DNA of 64,000 nucleotides from Maccoyibacter intestinihominis (GCF_040096355.1 NZ_JBBMEX010000013.1:29579-93578); one strand, 5' to 3'. Shown: positions 32,964 through 41,283, counted from the first letter of the stretch. Notes: generated from the sequence alone by a model not told the origin. Program-made: numbers and translations.

Positions 32964-33657
32964 CGCATTTTGTATAGACACCGATGTGCTTTTTCGTATC
33001 GGCATCCAGTTCGTTTGGAAGGATTGGTTTGCCGTAATGAAGCACAACGTGTGTCTTTTTTAATAAAGGAGCCTGTGCTTCATAAATCTTAGGTGTATTC
33101 GTCATGGCGATCGGAATGATCGGACATCCGGTCTTTAATGCCAGTTTAAAACTTCCCTCTTTAAACGGAAGCAGTTCTTTCGGGTTATCATTTCTGGTAC
33201 CTTCCGGGAAAATACACATCGAAATCCCATGTTTGATCTGGTCAATTCCCTTTAAGATCGTCTTCATTCCCTCTTTGATATCCTGACGGTTCAAAAACAG
33301 ACAGTAGAGCCGTTTCATCCAGATGGAAAGGATCGGAACTTTTTCTAAGCCGTCTTTTGCAATGTAACCGGTCAGTCCCGGACAGCGGGAATAGGAAACC
33401 ACAATGTCAAAATAGCTCTGGTGGTTTGCAATATAGAGTACCGGCTGGTCTTTTGGTACATTTTCTTCCCCGATCACGGTTAATTTTGTTCCGCAGAGAA
33501 AGAGGATCACTTTGAATGCCCATTGGACGATCCGCAGGCTTGCGATGTCTGCTGCGGGCTTATTCCGCTTCCCGATCAGCCAGAGGACTCCGAGAACGGG
33601 CAGTCCTAAGATAAAGTATAAAAGTAAAAAAATAACTACAAAAATTAATCGAATCAT
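32914..33657 (-). CDS. plsC: 1-acyl-sn-glycerol-3-phosphate acyltransferase
   Basis: A 247-residue membrane-associated acyltransferase. It has an N-terminal hydrophobic anchor and the PlsC motifs NHQSYFD (the His-x4-Asp catalytic pair), then SIWMKRLYCLFLNRQD, then FPEGTRNDNPKELLPFKEGSFKLALKTGCPIIPIAM. It transfers an acyl chain to lysophosphatidic acid to make phosphatidic acid. It converges with murF, overlapping it by 50 bases at the 3' ends, so antisense interference between the two mRNAs is possible. Confidence 0.92.
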   Translation of the reverse strand: MIRLIFVVIFLLLYFILGLPVLGVLWLIGKRNKPAADIASLRIVQWAFKVILFLCGTKLTVIGEENVPKDQPVLYIANHQSYFDIVVSYSRCPGLTGYIAKDGLEKVPILSIWMKRLYCLFLNRQDIKEGMKTILKGIDQIKHGISMCIFPEGTRNDNPKELLPFKEGSFKLALKTGCPIIPIAMTNTPKIYEAQAPLLKKTHVVLHYGKPILPNELDADTKKHIGVYTKCVIEQMLEENEQYLETP

Positions 33658-33775
33658 ATGAATGCTACCTCTTTAAAATTCATTACATAAAATTTATTAT
33701 ACAAATATGGTGGAACAATTACAACACAAAATGCATATTATTTATACAGAATAGAAGAATAGGAAGAGGGAATCT

Positions 33776-34195
33776 ATGAGGCGGCTAAAAACAATGATGT
33801 GCTTAGGAATTCTGCTGACAATGTTGATGATGACGGCAGGCGGATGCAAGGTGGAGGAAAAGGATGACGCCAAAGTCAGTGATATGAAATTTACCGTGAT
33901 CTCTGAAAAAGAGCTTCCCGATGAGCTGAAAAAGATTATTGAGGAGAAAAAGCAAAAGGAGATGAAACTTACATATATGTCCGGTGACAAACTGTACATT
34001 GTCCGCGGATATGGAGTGCAGAAAACAGGCGGTTACAGCATACAGGTGAAGGATTTATATCAGGCTAAAAATGCAGTTTATTTCAAATCGGAGCTGATCG
34101 GACCGGGAGAAAATGACGTGTCGGAAAAAGTCGAAAGTTACCCATATATAGTTGTCTCGACAGAAAAAACGGAAGATATTGTGGTTTTTGAGTAA
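33776..34195 (+). CDS. Small lipoprotein, PrcB C-terminal-like
   Basis: A 139-residue lipoprotein. The signal peptide MRRLKTMMCLGILLTMLMMTAGGC ends in a lipobox with Cys about residue 24. The remaining domain (FTVISEKELPDELKKIIEEKKQKEMKLTYMSGDKLYIVRGYGVQKTGGYSIQVKDLYQAKNAVYFKSELIGP) resembles the PrcB_C / YtpA-type fold, in which the Gly-x-Lys-x-Thr-Gly-Gly-Tyr string is conserved. It would sit on the outer face of the membrane. The function is unknown; it lies just before veg, with which it is probably not co-transcribed because veg has its own promoter. Confidence 0.75.
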   Translation: MRRLKTMMCLGILLTMLMMTAGGCKVEEKDDAKVSDMKFTVISEKELPDELKKIIEEKKQKEMKLTYMSGDKLYIVRGYGVQKTGGYSIQVKDLYQAKNAVYFKSELIGPGENDVSEKVESYPYIVVSTEKTEDIVVFE

Positions 34196-34213
34196 AAAAA
34201 TCGTGTTTAGACC

Positions 34214-34242
34214 TTGCAAATATTTTATTACTGTGATAAACT
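34214..34242 (+). promoter_or_regulatory. veg promoter
   Basis: TTGCAA (34214-34219), 17 bases, TAAACT (34237-34242), followed by a short leader with TTAGGAGG before the ATG. Confidence 0.7.
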
Positions 34243-34286
34243 AAAGCAGATACAGTGAGTCAATTGTGGGTTAGGAGGAATAAAGA

Positions 34287-34529
34287 ATGCAGCAGAAGGA
34301 TTTAAACAGAGTCAGAGCATCGGTTCTTCAACAGTGTGGAAGCAAGGTAAAGATACAGTTAGACCGTGGCAGAAATAAAGTTGATATCCAGGAAGGCGTG
34401 ATTCAGAATGCATACCCAAGTGTATTTACCATCCTGATAGATGATGAGAGGGATGAGAATCCACCGCAGTTACTGTCTTTTAGTTACACCGACATTATTA
34501 CGAGAGATATTCGCATGAAATTATGCTAA
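34287..34529 (+). CDS. veg: Veg family protein
   Basis: An 80-residue protein matching Veg throughout: VRASVLQQCGSKVKIQLDRGRNKVDIQEGVIQNAYPSVFTI and LSFSYTDIITRDIRMKL. In Bacillus it is highly expressed in growth and has been tied to biofilm gene control. It is a single-gene transcript whose terminator hairpin also carries the ribosome binding site of the following sporulation gene. Confidence 0.94.
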   Translation: MQQKDLNRVRASVLQQCGSKVKIQLDRGRNKVDIQEGVIQNAYPSVFTILIDDERDENPPQLLSFSYTDIITRDIRMKLC

Positions 34530-34537
34530 AAAAGTAT

Positions 34538-34591
34538 AAAACTTCTTTGCTTGGAATAGAATGTAAAAAGTCCCAAGCAAAGGAGTTTTTT
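34538..34591 (+). terminator. veg terminator whose 3' arm is the sipL ribosome binding site, with a sigma-E-like promoter in the loop
   Basis: AAAACTTCTTTGCTTGG (34538-34554) pairs with CCAAGCAAAGGAGTTTT (34573-34589), one G-T pair in 17, followed by T residues. AAAGGAG (34579-34585) in the 3' arm is 6 bases before the sipL ATG. ATA (34536-34538), 16 bases, AATAGAAT (34555-34562) fits the sigma-E pattern ATA-N16-CATANNNT except for one base. RNA started there (about 34569) would lack the 5' arm. Terminator is clear; promoter is inferred. Confidence 0.7.
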
Positions 34592-36154
34592 ATGGAATTA
34601 AAGAAGAAGTATATACATATGAGCCATGAAAAGGGACGGGCGATGAGCCAGGTCACCCTTGACGATGACTATAACGTTCCGGAGAGCAAGCCGGATATTG
34701 TAAGAATTATTACAACAAAAGGAGCAATTCACTTAGAAGAAGCCAAAGCAGAGACCGGGCATGTGCTGTTAAGAGGAAATCTCGGATTTCAGGTGTTATA
34801 CCGCAGCGATGGCGAGGAAAACGACATTGCGTATTTAGAGGGCGAAATTCCGTTTTCAGAGACGGTAAATTTAGACGGTGCGGAGGAATTTGACCCGGTT
34901 AAGGCGACATGGGATATTGAGGATTTAAATATCGGGATCATCAATTCGAGAAAATTGAGCATCCGTTCTCTGATCGTTTTTCATGTGCAGATGGATGAGG
35001 TGCGTGATGAAGAGATCAGCTATGCGATGGAAAATGAAGAAGACTATGAGATACGCAAGGAAAACATAGAGGCATTGCAGCTTGTGACGGCAAAAAAAGA
35101 TACCTGCCGTTTTAAAAATGAGATTATTCTGCCATCGAATAAGCCGAATATCCGTGAGCTGCTCTGGAAAAATGTGCAGCTTCGCGGATTGGAGTCCCGC
35201 ATTGGCGAGGATGTCATTCAATTTAACGGAGAACTTCTTATTTATATACTCTATCAGGGAAATGAAGAGGATGAGCGGCTGCAATGGTTAGAGACAACAG
35301 TTCCGCTTCAGGGCGAAGTGGATTGCAGCGGCTGCAGAGATCAACTGGTATCCTATGTGGGTGTGGACGATGTTTCTTTTGACGTGGAGGTAAAGCCGGA
35401 CTACGATGGAGAAGAGCGGATGCTCGTGGTGGATGCCGTGGCAGATTTAGACATCAAGCTGTGGGAAGAGGAACAGTTTGAAATGCTACAGGATGTGTAT
35501 TCCCTAAAGGAAGATGTCCGTCCGGTTTTTGAAGATATTACATTTGAAAAATTACTGATGAAAAACAATGCAAAATGCCGTGCTTCCGAGCAGCTTCAAT
35601 TAGAGGCAACGCAGGAAAATATGCTGCAGATCTGCTGTGCCGAGGGAAGTGTGCAGATCGATACGCATGAAATTTCCGGAAACGGGGTCTATGTAGAGGG
35701 AACGGTTGCCGTGGAGCTTCTCTATATCACAACGGATGATGAAATGCCGATCGGTTCCTTAAAAGGATTCCTGCCATTCCATCAGACCATTGAAGTACCG
35801 GGCATTGAAAAGAACAGCCGATATGAGATTGAAAGTGGTTTAGAGCAGCTTACGACCATTCTGATCGACAATACACAGGTGGAGATCAAGGCAGTCATCA
35901 ACCTGAATCTGATCGCATTTTCCATCGGAAACAGAAAACGGGTACAGGAAGTAAACTGTCAGGAAGCGGACTATGAGAGCCTGCAAAAAATTCCGGGACT
36001 GGTAGGTTATATTGTAAAAGATGGGGATGACATCTGGAATATTGCAAAAGAAAATCACACCACGGTACGCGAGATCATGGAGACCAATGAATTGTCCTCT
36101 GACCGTGTGGGCAAGGGGGATAAACTGCTTATCGTAAAAAATATGGGTGCATAA
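34592..36154 (+). CDS. sipL: SipL-like spore coat morphogenetic protein (DUF3794 + LysM)
   Basis: A 520-residue protein. It has three repeats of the DUF3794/SPOCS type (for example VPESKPDIVRIITTKGAIHLEEAKAETGHVLLRG, LPSNKPNIRELLWKNVQLRG and a third around 330-440) and a C-terminal LysM domain, YIVKDGDDIWNIAKENHTTVREIMETNEL...GDKLLI. This layout is that of Clostridioides difficile SipL, which links the coat protein SpoIVA to the forespore membrane. It should act in the mother cell. The ATG at 34592 is favoured because of AAAGGAG 6 bases upstream; an in-frame ATG at 34523 overlaps veg and lies before the terminator. Confidence 0.85.
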   Translation: MELKKKYIHMSHEKGRAMSQVTLDDDYNVPESKPDIVRIITTKGAIHLEEAKAETGHVLLRGNLGFQVLYRSDGEENDIAYLEGEIPFSETVNLDGAEEFDPVKATWDIEDLNIGIINSRKLSIRSLIVFHVQMDEVRDEEISYAMENEEDYEIRKENIEALQLVTAKKDTCRFKNEIILPSNKPNIRELLWKNVQLRGLESRIGEDVIQFNGELLIYILYQGNEEDERLQWLETTVPLQGEVDCSGCRDQLVSYVGVDDVSFDVEVKPDYDGEERMLVVDAVADLDIKLWEEEQFEMLQDVYSLKEDVRPVFEDITFEKLLMKNNAKCRASEQLQLEATQENMLQICCAEGSVQIDTHEISGNGVYVEGTVAVELLYITTDDEMPIGSLKGFLPFHQTIEVPGIEKNSRYEIESGLEQLTTILIDNTQVEIKAVINLNLIAFSIGNRKRVQEVNCQEADYESLQKIPGLVGYIVKDGDDIWNIAKENHTTVREIMETNELSSDRVGKGDKLLIVKNMGA

Positions 36155-36189
36155 TCTTACCAAATCTCTTATGAAAAAACTGGAATCGG

Positions 36190-36218
36190 TTGAAAAGGAT
36201 TTTTAACGATGCTATACT
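36190..36218 (+). promoter_or_regulatory. Promoter of the NlpC/P60 hydrolase gene
   Basis: TTGAAA (36190-36195), 17 bases, TATACT (36213-36218). Confidence 0.78.
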
Positions 36219-36262
36219 TAGGGTGTTAGTCAAAAACAACAATCATAAGGGAGAAAAAACAG

Positions 36263-37453
36263 ATGAGAAAACTACAGAGACGGGCAAAAGCAGTTCTGGC
36301 ATTGGTACTCGTAGTGTCACTCACAATTGGAAGTTCGCAGGTAGTGTATGCGACATCGGCACAGAATAAGAAGTCAGAAGCAGAAAAGAATCTGAATGAT
36401 GTAAATAAAAAGATTGATAATCTTGAGAATAAGAAAGAAGAGATTGAAGGCGAGTTAGACACAAAGAACGAAGAACTTGTCAACCTCATGGTAGATGTCG
36501 GAATCTTAGAAAAAGAGATCGATCAGAATGAAAAGCAGTTAAAACAGGTCAAAAAAGACTTAAAGACGGCACAGAAGAATGAGAAGAAGCAGTATCAGGC
36601 AATGAAAAAGCGTATTAAGTTCATGTATGAGCGTGGTGACAGTGCCGTAATCTCTTCTCTGTTAGAATCCAAAAGTATGGCGGATATGCTCAACCGTGTG
36701 GAGTATTTTAATGAGGTCTATGATTATGACAGGAATCTGTTAGATAATTATGAAAAGACCAGAAAGCAGGTTGAGGATTTAAAAGCACAGGTAGAGGATG
36801 AAAAGAAAGAATTAGAAACAGCCAAGGATGATCTAAAGCAGCAGCAAAAGCAGCTTGAGACAGCCATGGCAAACTTAAGAAGCCAGCAGGCAAATGCGGA
36901 TACGCAGATTGCCAATGCAAAGAGCCTTGCGAGCGAATATCAGAAGACGATCACAGAGCAGAATAAGATCATCCAACAGCAGCAGGCAGCAGCGGCGGCA
37001 TCCGGCCGGTCATCCGGTGGAAGCTCCGGGGGCAGCGGAGGAACTTCTAAGCCAAATTCCAATGCAAGCGTACCGGGAGGAAACTTAAATCCACCAAAGA
37101 CTACGAATGTCAGCGGTTCGGATGTCGTGAACTATGCCATGCAGTTTGTCGGAAAACCATATGTCTGGGGTGGAAAAGACCCGAATACCGGTGCAGACTG
37201 TAGTGGATTTACCAGTTATGTCTATGCACACTTCGGAATCAGCATCCCAAGTTTTTCCGGTGCCCAGAGAAGCTGCGGTCAGGAAGTCAGCTATGCGAAT
37301 GCACAGGCAGGTGACCTGATCTGTTATGCAGGTCACGTGGCAATCTACATGGGCGGTGGCAAGATCGTCCATGCCAAGGGAACAGCCTATGGAATCGTCG
37401 GAAACGATAACGCAACTTATAAGACCATTATTACGGTAAGACGACTGTTGTAG
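36263..37453 (+). CDS. Secreted NlpC/P60 peptidoglycan hydrolase with coiled-coil domain
   Basis: A 396-residue exported protein. A signal peptide (cut near VVYA-TSA, residue 30) is followed by a long coiled coil with two helices (about 35-110 and 160-235), rich in Lys, Glu and Gln, as in PcsB/CwlO-type hydrolases controlled by FtsEX. A Ser/Gly-rich linker spans about 245-275, and the NlpC/P60 domain runs to the end, with catalytic Cys near 313 in GADCSGF and His near 357 in GHVAIY. It cuts the D-gamma-Glu bond in stem peptides. FtsEX is not in the window, so control by it is only a family-based guess. Confidence 0.92.
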   Translation: MRKLQRRAKAVLALVLVVSLTIGSSQVVYATSAQNKKSEAEKNLNDVNKKIDNLENKKEEIEGELDTKNEELVNLMVDVGILEKEIDQNEKQLKQVKKDLKTAQKNEKKQYQAMKKRIKFMYERGDSAVISSLLESKSMADMLNRVEYFNEVYDYDRNLLDNYEKTRKQVEDLKAQVEDEKKELETAKDDLKQQQKQLETAMANLRSQQANADTQIANAKSLASEYQKTITEQNKIIQQQQAAAAASGRSSGGSSGGSGGTSKPNSNASVPGGNLNPPKTTNVSGSDVVNYAMQFVGKPYVWGGKDPNTGADCSGFTSYVYAHFGISIPSFSGAQRSCGQEVSYANAQAGDLICYAGHVAIYMGGGKIVHAKGTAYGIVGNDNATYKTIITVRRLL

Positions 37454-37491
37454 CAGTATCTGCAAAATCATAGAAAAATAATCAATACAAG

Positions 37492-37530
37492 AAACCTAAG
37501 GAATAACAGAGTTTATTTCTTAGGTTTTTT
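37492..37530 (+). terminator. Terminator of the NlpC/P60 gene
   Basis: AAACCTAAG (37492-37500) pairs with CTTAGGTTT, extended by AATAA/TTATT, followed by six T residues. Confidence 0.9.
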
Positions 37531-37545
37531 GCTGTGAGATAGGAA

Positions 37546-37574
37546 TTGTCAGTAAAAAGGGAGAGTGTTATAAT
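37546..37574 (+). promoter_or_regulatory. Promoter of the yqeY-like gene cluster
   Basis: TTGTCA (37546-37551), 17 bases, perfect TATAAT (37569-37574). Confidence 0.85.
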
Positions 37575-37609
37575 GGTAGCAGTGTGAGTTGTATAAGGAG
37601 GAAACAGAT

Positions 37610-38050
37610 ATGCAGATGGAACAGTTACAAAAAGATATGATAGCAGCAATGAAAGCAAAGGATAAACCGAGAAAAGAGGCAATCTCATCCTTAGTGTCAG
37701 CCGTAAAAAAGGCAGCGATCGATGCAGGATGCCGTGATGATATCAAAGAAGATATGGTAGATCAGGTGATCTTAAAGGAATTAAAAACCGTAAAAGAACA
37801 GATTGATACCTGCCCGGCAGAGCGTGAAGATTTAAAAGCAGAGTATCAGTTCCGTTATGATGTGATTCAGGAATATGCGCCATCACTGATGAGCGAAGAA
37901 GAGATCAGGAATTTTATCATGGAAAAATTTGCAGATATTGTAGCACAGAAGAACAAAGGAATGATCATGAAAAATGTGATGCCGGAGTTAAAAGGCAAAG
38001 CAGATGGAAAACTGATCAATCAGGTTGTTGCAAAGCTCTGCGAGTCATAA
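37610..38050 (+). CDS. YqeY/GatB-tail family protein
   Basis: A 146-residue protein of the YqeY family: LQKDMIAAMKAKDKPRKEAISSLVSAVKKAAID, then KEQIDTCPAEREDLKAEYQFRYDVIQEYAPSLMSEEEIRNFI, then GMIMKNVMPELKGKADGKLINQVVAKL. The fold is shared with the tail domain of the GatB amidotransferase subunit, which touches tRNA; the role of free-standing YqeY is not settled. The ATG at 37610 follows AAGGAGG by 8 bases. It heads a probable run of genes through map. Confidence 0.9.
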   Translation: MQMEQLQKDMIAAMKAKDKPRKEAISSLVSAVKKAAIDAGCRDDIKEDMVDQVILKELKTVKEQIDTCPAEREDLKAEYQFRYDVIQEYAPSLMSEEEIRNFIMEKFADIVAQKNKGMIMKNVMPELKGKADGKLINQVVAKLCES

Positions 38051-38079
38051 GAGAAGCGTTATCATAAGAGGAGCATTAT

Positions 38080-38757
38080 ATGAAAAAACAGGTTGTTGCG
38101 ATCGTAGGGATTCTCGCAGCTACAGCCATCATGATCTATCTTGCGGCACTGTACGGAAACCGGAACCGGTTTGACTATTTAAAGGATCTGGATAAGACCA
38201 TATTTACCTTAGACGGAACCGATTATCAACTGCGTGACATGACTTATTACATTGCAAGGCAGGAGATGGAGATCGAAAAGCAGGCAATGGTCTATGATCC
38301 GGATGATACAAATGCCTATTGGGGACTGCATACCAATGGAAAATTTATACGGCTAGAGGCAAAAAGAGCCGTGTTAGACAGAGTCGTCCATGATATGATG
38401 TTTTATGAAGCGGCAAAGAAAGAGGGTATGGAACTGGATGAAAAAGAGCAGCAGTATGCTAGGGATTCCGCATCCGATCTCTGCTATGACTTATCGGATG
38501 AGCAGAAAGAGCGGGCGGGACTGACCGATGAAGAGATCTATGAAATGACAGATAAGGCAGCGCTTGCTGAGAAGTACCAGAAGATTTTAGCAGACAAAGA
38601 AGGCGAGAATTTTGGCGCCTATGACTACAATGGGAAAGCCTATGAAAAAATGTTAGAAGAGCATAAGCTGAAAGTCAAAAAGAAATTCTGGGACAAGGTA
38701 CCGTTTGGAAATGTGACATTGAACCATAAATTTGAGGATCAGGAGGATGAAAGTTGA
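38080..38757 (+). CDS. Membrane-anchored protein of unknown function (SurA/PrsA-N-like helix domain)
   Basis: A 225-residue protein with one N-terminal hydrophobic segment (about 5-25, MKKQVVAIVGILAATAIMIYL) and no lipobox, so it is probably anchored with the bulk outside. The rest is helical and charged (RQEMEIEKQAMVYDPDDTNAYWGLHTNGKFIRLEAKRAVLDRVVHDMMFYEAAKKEGMELDEKE), a pattern reminiscent of the N-terminal chaperone domain of SurA/PrsA-type foldases, but no isomerase domain follows. I do not recognise the family. It overlaps the next gene (map) by 4 bases. Confidence 0.65.
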   Translation: MKKQVVAIVGILAATAIMIYLAALYGNRNRFDYLKDLDKTIFTLDGTDYQLRDMTYYIARQEMEIEKQAMVYDPDDTNAYWGLHTNGKFIRLEAKRAVLDRVVHDMMFYEAAKKEGMELDEKEQQYARDSASDLCYDLSDEQKERAGLTDEEIYEMTDKAALAEKYQKILADKEGENFGAYDYNGKAYEKMLEEHKLKVKKKFWDKVPFGNVTLNHKFEDQEDES

Positions 38758-39623
38758 AAATAGGAAGAAATGATCCCTGCTGGTGTGGCAGTGGAAGAAA
38801 ATATAAAGCCTGCCATCAGGCATTTGATGAAAAAATAGAACTGTTTCGCAGTGAGGGACACCGGGTTCCACCGCACAAGATCATTAAAAATAAAGATCAG
38901 ATCGCCGGCATGAAAGCCAGTGCAGCAATTAACATTGCGGTCTTAGACTATGTGGGCGAGCATATCCATGCGGGAATGAGCACGGAAGAGATCGATAAGA
39001 TGGTCTATGAGAGAACCACGGCAATGGGCGGAATCCCGGCACCACTGCACTATCAGGGTTTTCCAAAGAGCGTATGTACGTCCATTAATGAACAGGTCTG
39101 CCACGGCATTCCGTCCGAAGAGGATATTTTAAAAGAGGGCGACATTGTCAATGTGGACTGCTCTACGATCCTGAACGGATATTTTTCAGACTCTTCGAGA
39201 ATGTTTTGTATCGGCGAAGTTTCAGAGGAGAAAAAACGTCTGGTGGATGTCACAAAGGAATGTATACAAAAAGGTTTAGAGCAGGTAAAACCATGGGGCT
39301 TCCTTGGAGATATGGGTCAGGCAGTCCATGACCATGCCTATGCAAACGGTTACACCGTTGTACGGGAAATCGGCGGCCATGGCATAGGTTTGGAGTTCCA
39401 TGAGGAGCCATGGGTTGGTTACAATTCCAAAGCCGGTACAGAAATGCTGATGGTTCCGGGAATGGTATTTACGATTGAACCGATGGTCAATATGGGTCAG
39501 GCAGATATTTTTGTCGATGAAGAAAACGACTGGACGGTCTATACGGCAGACGGACAGCCGAGTGCGCAGTGGGAAGTCATGGTCTTAGTGACCGAAGACG
39601 GTTATGAGATCCTTTCCTATTAA
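38754..39623 (+). CDS. map: Type I methionine aminopeptidase with N-terminal SEC-C zinc motif
   Basis: A 289-residue enzyme. The first 30 residues hold a SEC-C motif (GRNDPCWCGSGRKYKACH), a zinc knuckle that may dock it on the ribosome. The peptidase domain has PAPLHYQGFPKSVCTSINEQVCHGIP, the metal ligands in GDIVNVDCSTILNGYFSDSSRMF, GGHGIGLEFHEEP and FTIEPM. It removes the initiator Met. The start is TTG, overlapping the previous stop as TTGA. Clostridia often carry a shorter map in the ribosomal cluster as well; whether this is a second copy cannot be seen here. Confidence 0.94.
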   Translation: MKIGRNDPCWCGSGRKYKACHQAFDEKIELFRSEGHRVPPHKIIKNKDQIAGMKASAAINIAVLDYVGEHIHAGMSTEEIDKMVYERTTAMGGIPAPLHYQGFPKSVCTSINEQVCHGIPSEEDILKEGDIVNVDCSTILNGYFSDSSRMFCIGEVSEEKKRLVDVTKECIQKGLEQVKPWGFLGDMGQAVHDHAYANGYTVVREIGGHGIGLEFHEEPWVGYNSKAGTEMLMVPGMVFTIEPMVNMGQADIFVDEENDWTVYTADGQPSAQWEVMVLVTEDGYEILSY

Positions 39624-39703
39624 TATTAATAAGAAAAGCGTTTTATCTGAAAGAATTTTTTTCCGGAAAAAGGGAATACTGGAAAAAAAGGACAGGTGAG
39701 CGT

Positions 39704-40113
39704 ATGAGGATACCAAAACACATTGGGATCATTCCGGACGGTAACCGCCGCTGGGCATTGTCGCAGCAGATGGAGAAAAAAGACGGTTATCAGTACGGCT
39801 TAGAGCCGGGAATGAAGCTGTTAAAAAAAGCGAAGGAATATGGTGTGGAAGAGCTGACTTACTACGGATTTACGACAGATAACTGTAAAAGACCAAAAGA
39901 ACAGTTCGATGCCTTTCAAAGTGCCTGTGTAGAGGCTGTTGAGATGCTGACGCAGGAGGGGGCGGTATGCGCAGGCTGTCAGGTTTTCTTCCGATGCAGT
40001 CGGTTTATGCGGATTTTTATGTGGAGGAACATCTCTGGCCGGACTATTCGGATGCGGATTTTGAACAGGTACTGGAGTGGTACAACCGACAGGATGTTAC
40101 TTTAGGAGGCTAG
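39704..40113 (+). pseudogene. Undecaprenyl-diphosphate-synthase-like gene with internal deletion and frameshift
   Basis: The first 87 codons match the cis-prenyltransferase N-terminus (IPKHIGIIPDGNRRWA with the catalytic Asp, LTYYGFTTDNCKRPKEQ). At about 39955-39965 the frame changes, and in the +2 frame the C-terminal part follows: GMRRLSGFLPMQSVYADFYVEEHLWPDYSDADFEQVLEWYNRQ, which matches the family's RLSxFLxWQSxYAE...LWPDF motif. The middle of the protein (roughly 100 residues) is missing. The total length of 137 codons compares with about 230-240 for UppS. It is therefore a deletion pseudogene, presumably a non-essential paralogue. Confidence 0.85.
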
Positions 40114-40158
40114 GCAGTTATTTGCGGTGATAACAGGATAGAATAGGAACAATGGGAT

Positions 40159-40968
40159 ATGAGGAGTAAACATAAGACACTTAAGAAATGGATGTCCGGT
40201 CTGGTAGTGGTCTGCCTTGCCGGATTTCTTGGTGCATGCCAGGGGATTTCCGTCGGACAGTTTCAGACTATGAAAGCCCACGGAGAAGAGGAAACACAGG
40301 TGGCAGACAAGGAAAAAGAAATCATAGAAGAAAAGCCTGTAAAGGAAGAAAAAGCAAAACCGGAGGATGCCGTATTTTCCTATCTTCAGGGAACGAAATC
40401 CTATGAAAAGGAAAAAGAGTGGTCCGGTGCCTGGTGCTATGAAGAGGCAGGCGGGCAGCAGTTCAGCCAGTTTGGCTGTGGCCTGTGCAGTATGGCTAAT
40501 ATATACAGTACCGTCAGCGGCAACAAGTGCACACCGCTGCAGATGTACGAATATGCACAGGAGGTATCGAATTACAATCCACACAGCGGTCTCGGAGCGA
40601 TTGGCTGGGATGCGATGCGGGAAACCCTGCAAACGATGGGAATAGAGTGTGAGATGGGAAGAAAACCATCTTCTTATGAAGAATTTCAGCAGCTTGCAAA
40701 AGACAGCAAAGGTCTGCTGGTATTGATCAGCAGCAATAGTGACGATACTTTCTGGAAGGATATGCCGGGACATTATGTCACCCTGTGGCTGTACGATGAG
40801 GCTAAAGATGAGGTCTTTTTGGCGGATTCCAGCGGACCGTCGAGGAACCGTGAATGGATCCCATTGCAGACAGCATATGATGCCTTAAAGAGAAACAGTC
40901 CGCAGCAGTACTTAAGTGTAACGGGCTATAACAAAAATGAAGATGCATGGACCGTGGAAATGAGATAG
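40159..40968 (+). CDS. Lipoprotein with C39-like papain-fold peptidase domain
   Basis: A 269-residue exported protein. The signal peptide ends in LGAC (lipobox Cys about residue 27), then comes an acidic/Lys linker (about 42-75), then a peptidase C39-like domain with FGCGLCSMANIYS (catalytic Cys near 114), GHYVTLWLYDEAKDEVFLADSSGP with the His, and a closing strand. In this family the Cys and His cut peptides or amide bonds outside the cell. The substrate is unknown. It is followed by spoIIID, whose sigma-E-like promoter begins directly after its stop. Confidence 0.82.
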   Translation: MRSKHKTLKKWMSGLVVVCLAGFLGACQGISVGQFQTMKAHGEEETQVADKEKEIIEEKPVKEEKAKPEDAVFSYLQGTKSYEKEKEWSGAWCYEEAGGQQFSQFGCGLCSMANIYSTVSGNKCTPLQMYEYAQEVSNYNPHSGLGAIGWDAMRETLQTMGIECEMGRKPSSYEEFQQLAKDSKGLLVLISSNSDDTFWKDMPGHYVTLWLYDEAKDEVFLADSSGPSRNREWIPLQTAYDALKRNSPQQYLSVTGYNKNEDAWTVEMR

Positions 40969-40969
40969 A

Positions 40970-40996
40970 ATAATTGTGTAAAACTCTGCATAGATT
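40970..40996 (+). promoter_or_regulatory. Sigma-E-type promoter of spoIIID
   Basis: ATA (40970-40972), 16 bases, CATAGATT (40989-40996) matches the sigma-E pattern ATA-N16-CATANNNT fully. It starts directly after the preceding stop codon. In Bacillus spoIIID is also transcribed by sigma-E in the mother cell. Confidence 0.75.
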
Positions 40997-41025
40997 GTAA
41001 AAACAAATATCGCAGAGGAAGACAC

Positions 41026-41283
41026 TTGAAAAGTTATATCGAGGAAAGAGCGATCGAGATCGCAAAATATATCATTGAACATAATGCCACGGTTAGGCAG
41101 ACTGCAAAGGAGTTTGGGATCAGTAAGTCTACGGTACATAAAGATGTGACAGAGCGTCTGCAGCAGATCAATCCGTCTTTGGCAAAAGAAGCCAGACAGG
41201 TTTTGGATATCAATAAGCAGGAGCGCCATATCCGCGGTGGACTTGCCACAAGAGAAAAATATTTACATATGGGACATCACTAG
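41026..41283 (+). CDS. spoIIID: Sporulation transcription regulator SpoIIID
   Basis: An 85-residue DNA-binding protein that matches SpoIIID end to end: MKSYIEERAIEIAKYIIEHNATVRQTAKEFGISKSTVHKDVTERLQQINPSLAKEARQVLDINKQERHIRGGLATREKY. The helix-turn-helix is followed by the basic C-terminal tail that reaches the minor groove. It adjusts the sigma-E regulon in the mother cell. The start is TTG after GAGGAAG. Confidence 0.95.
   Translation: MKSYIEERAIEIAKYIIEHNATVRQTAKEFGISKSTVHKDVTERLQQINPSLAKEARQVLDINKQERHIRGGLATREKYLHMGHH

Noticed and set aside
39704..40105. A normal 133-residue protein at the uppS-like locus
   Set aside because: The second half of the product is unrelated to the family, while the family C-terminus is readable in another frame.
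40102..40773. 223-codon open frame on the minus strand over the C39-like lipoprotein gene
   Set aside because: The sense strand encodes a lipoprotein signal peptide and peptidase motifs; the antisense product is Phe/Leu-rich shadow sequence.
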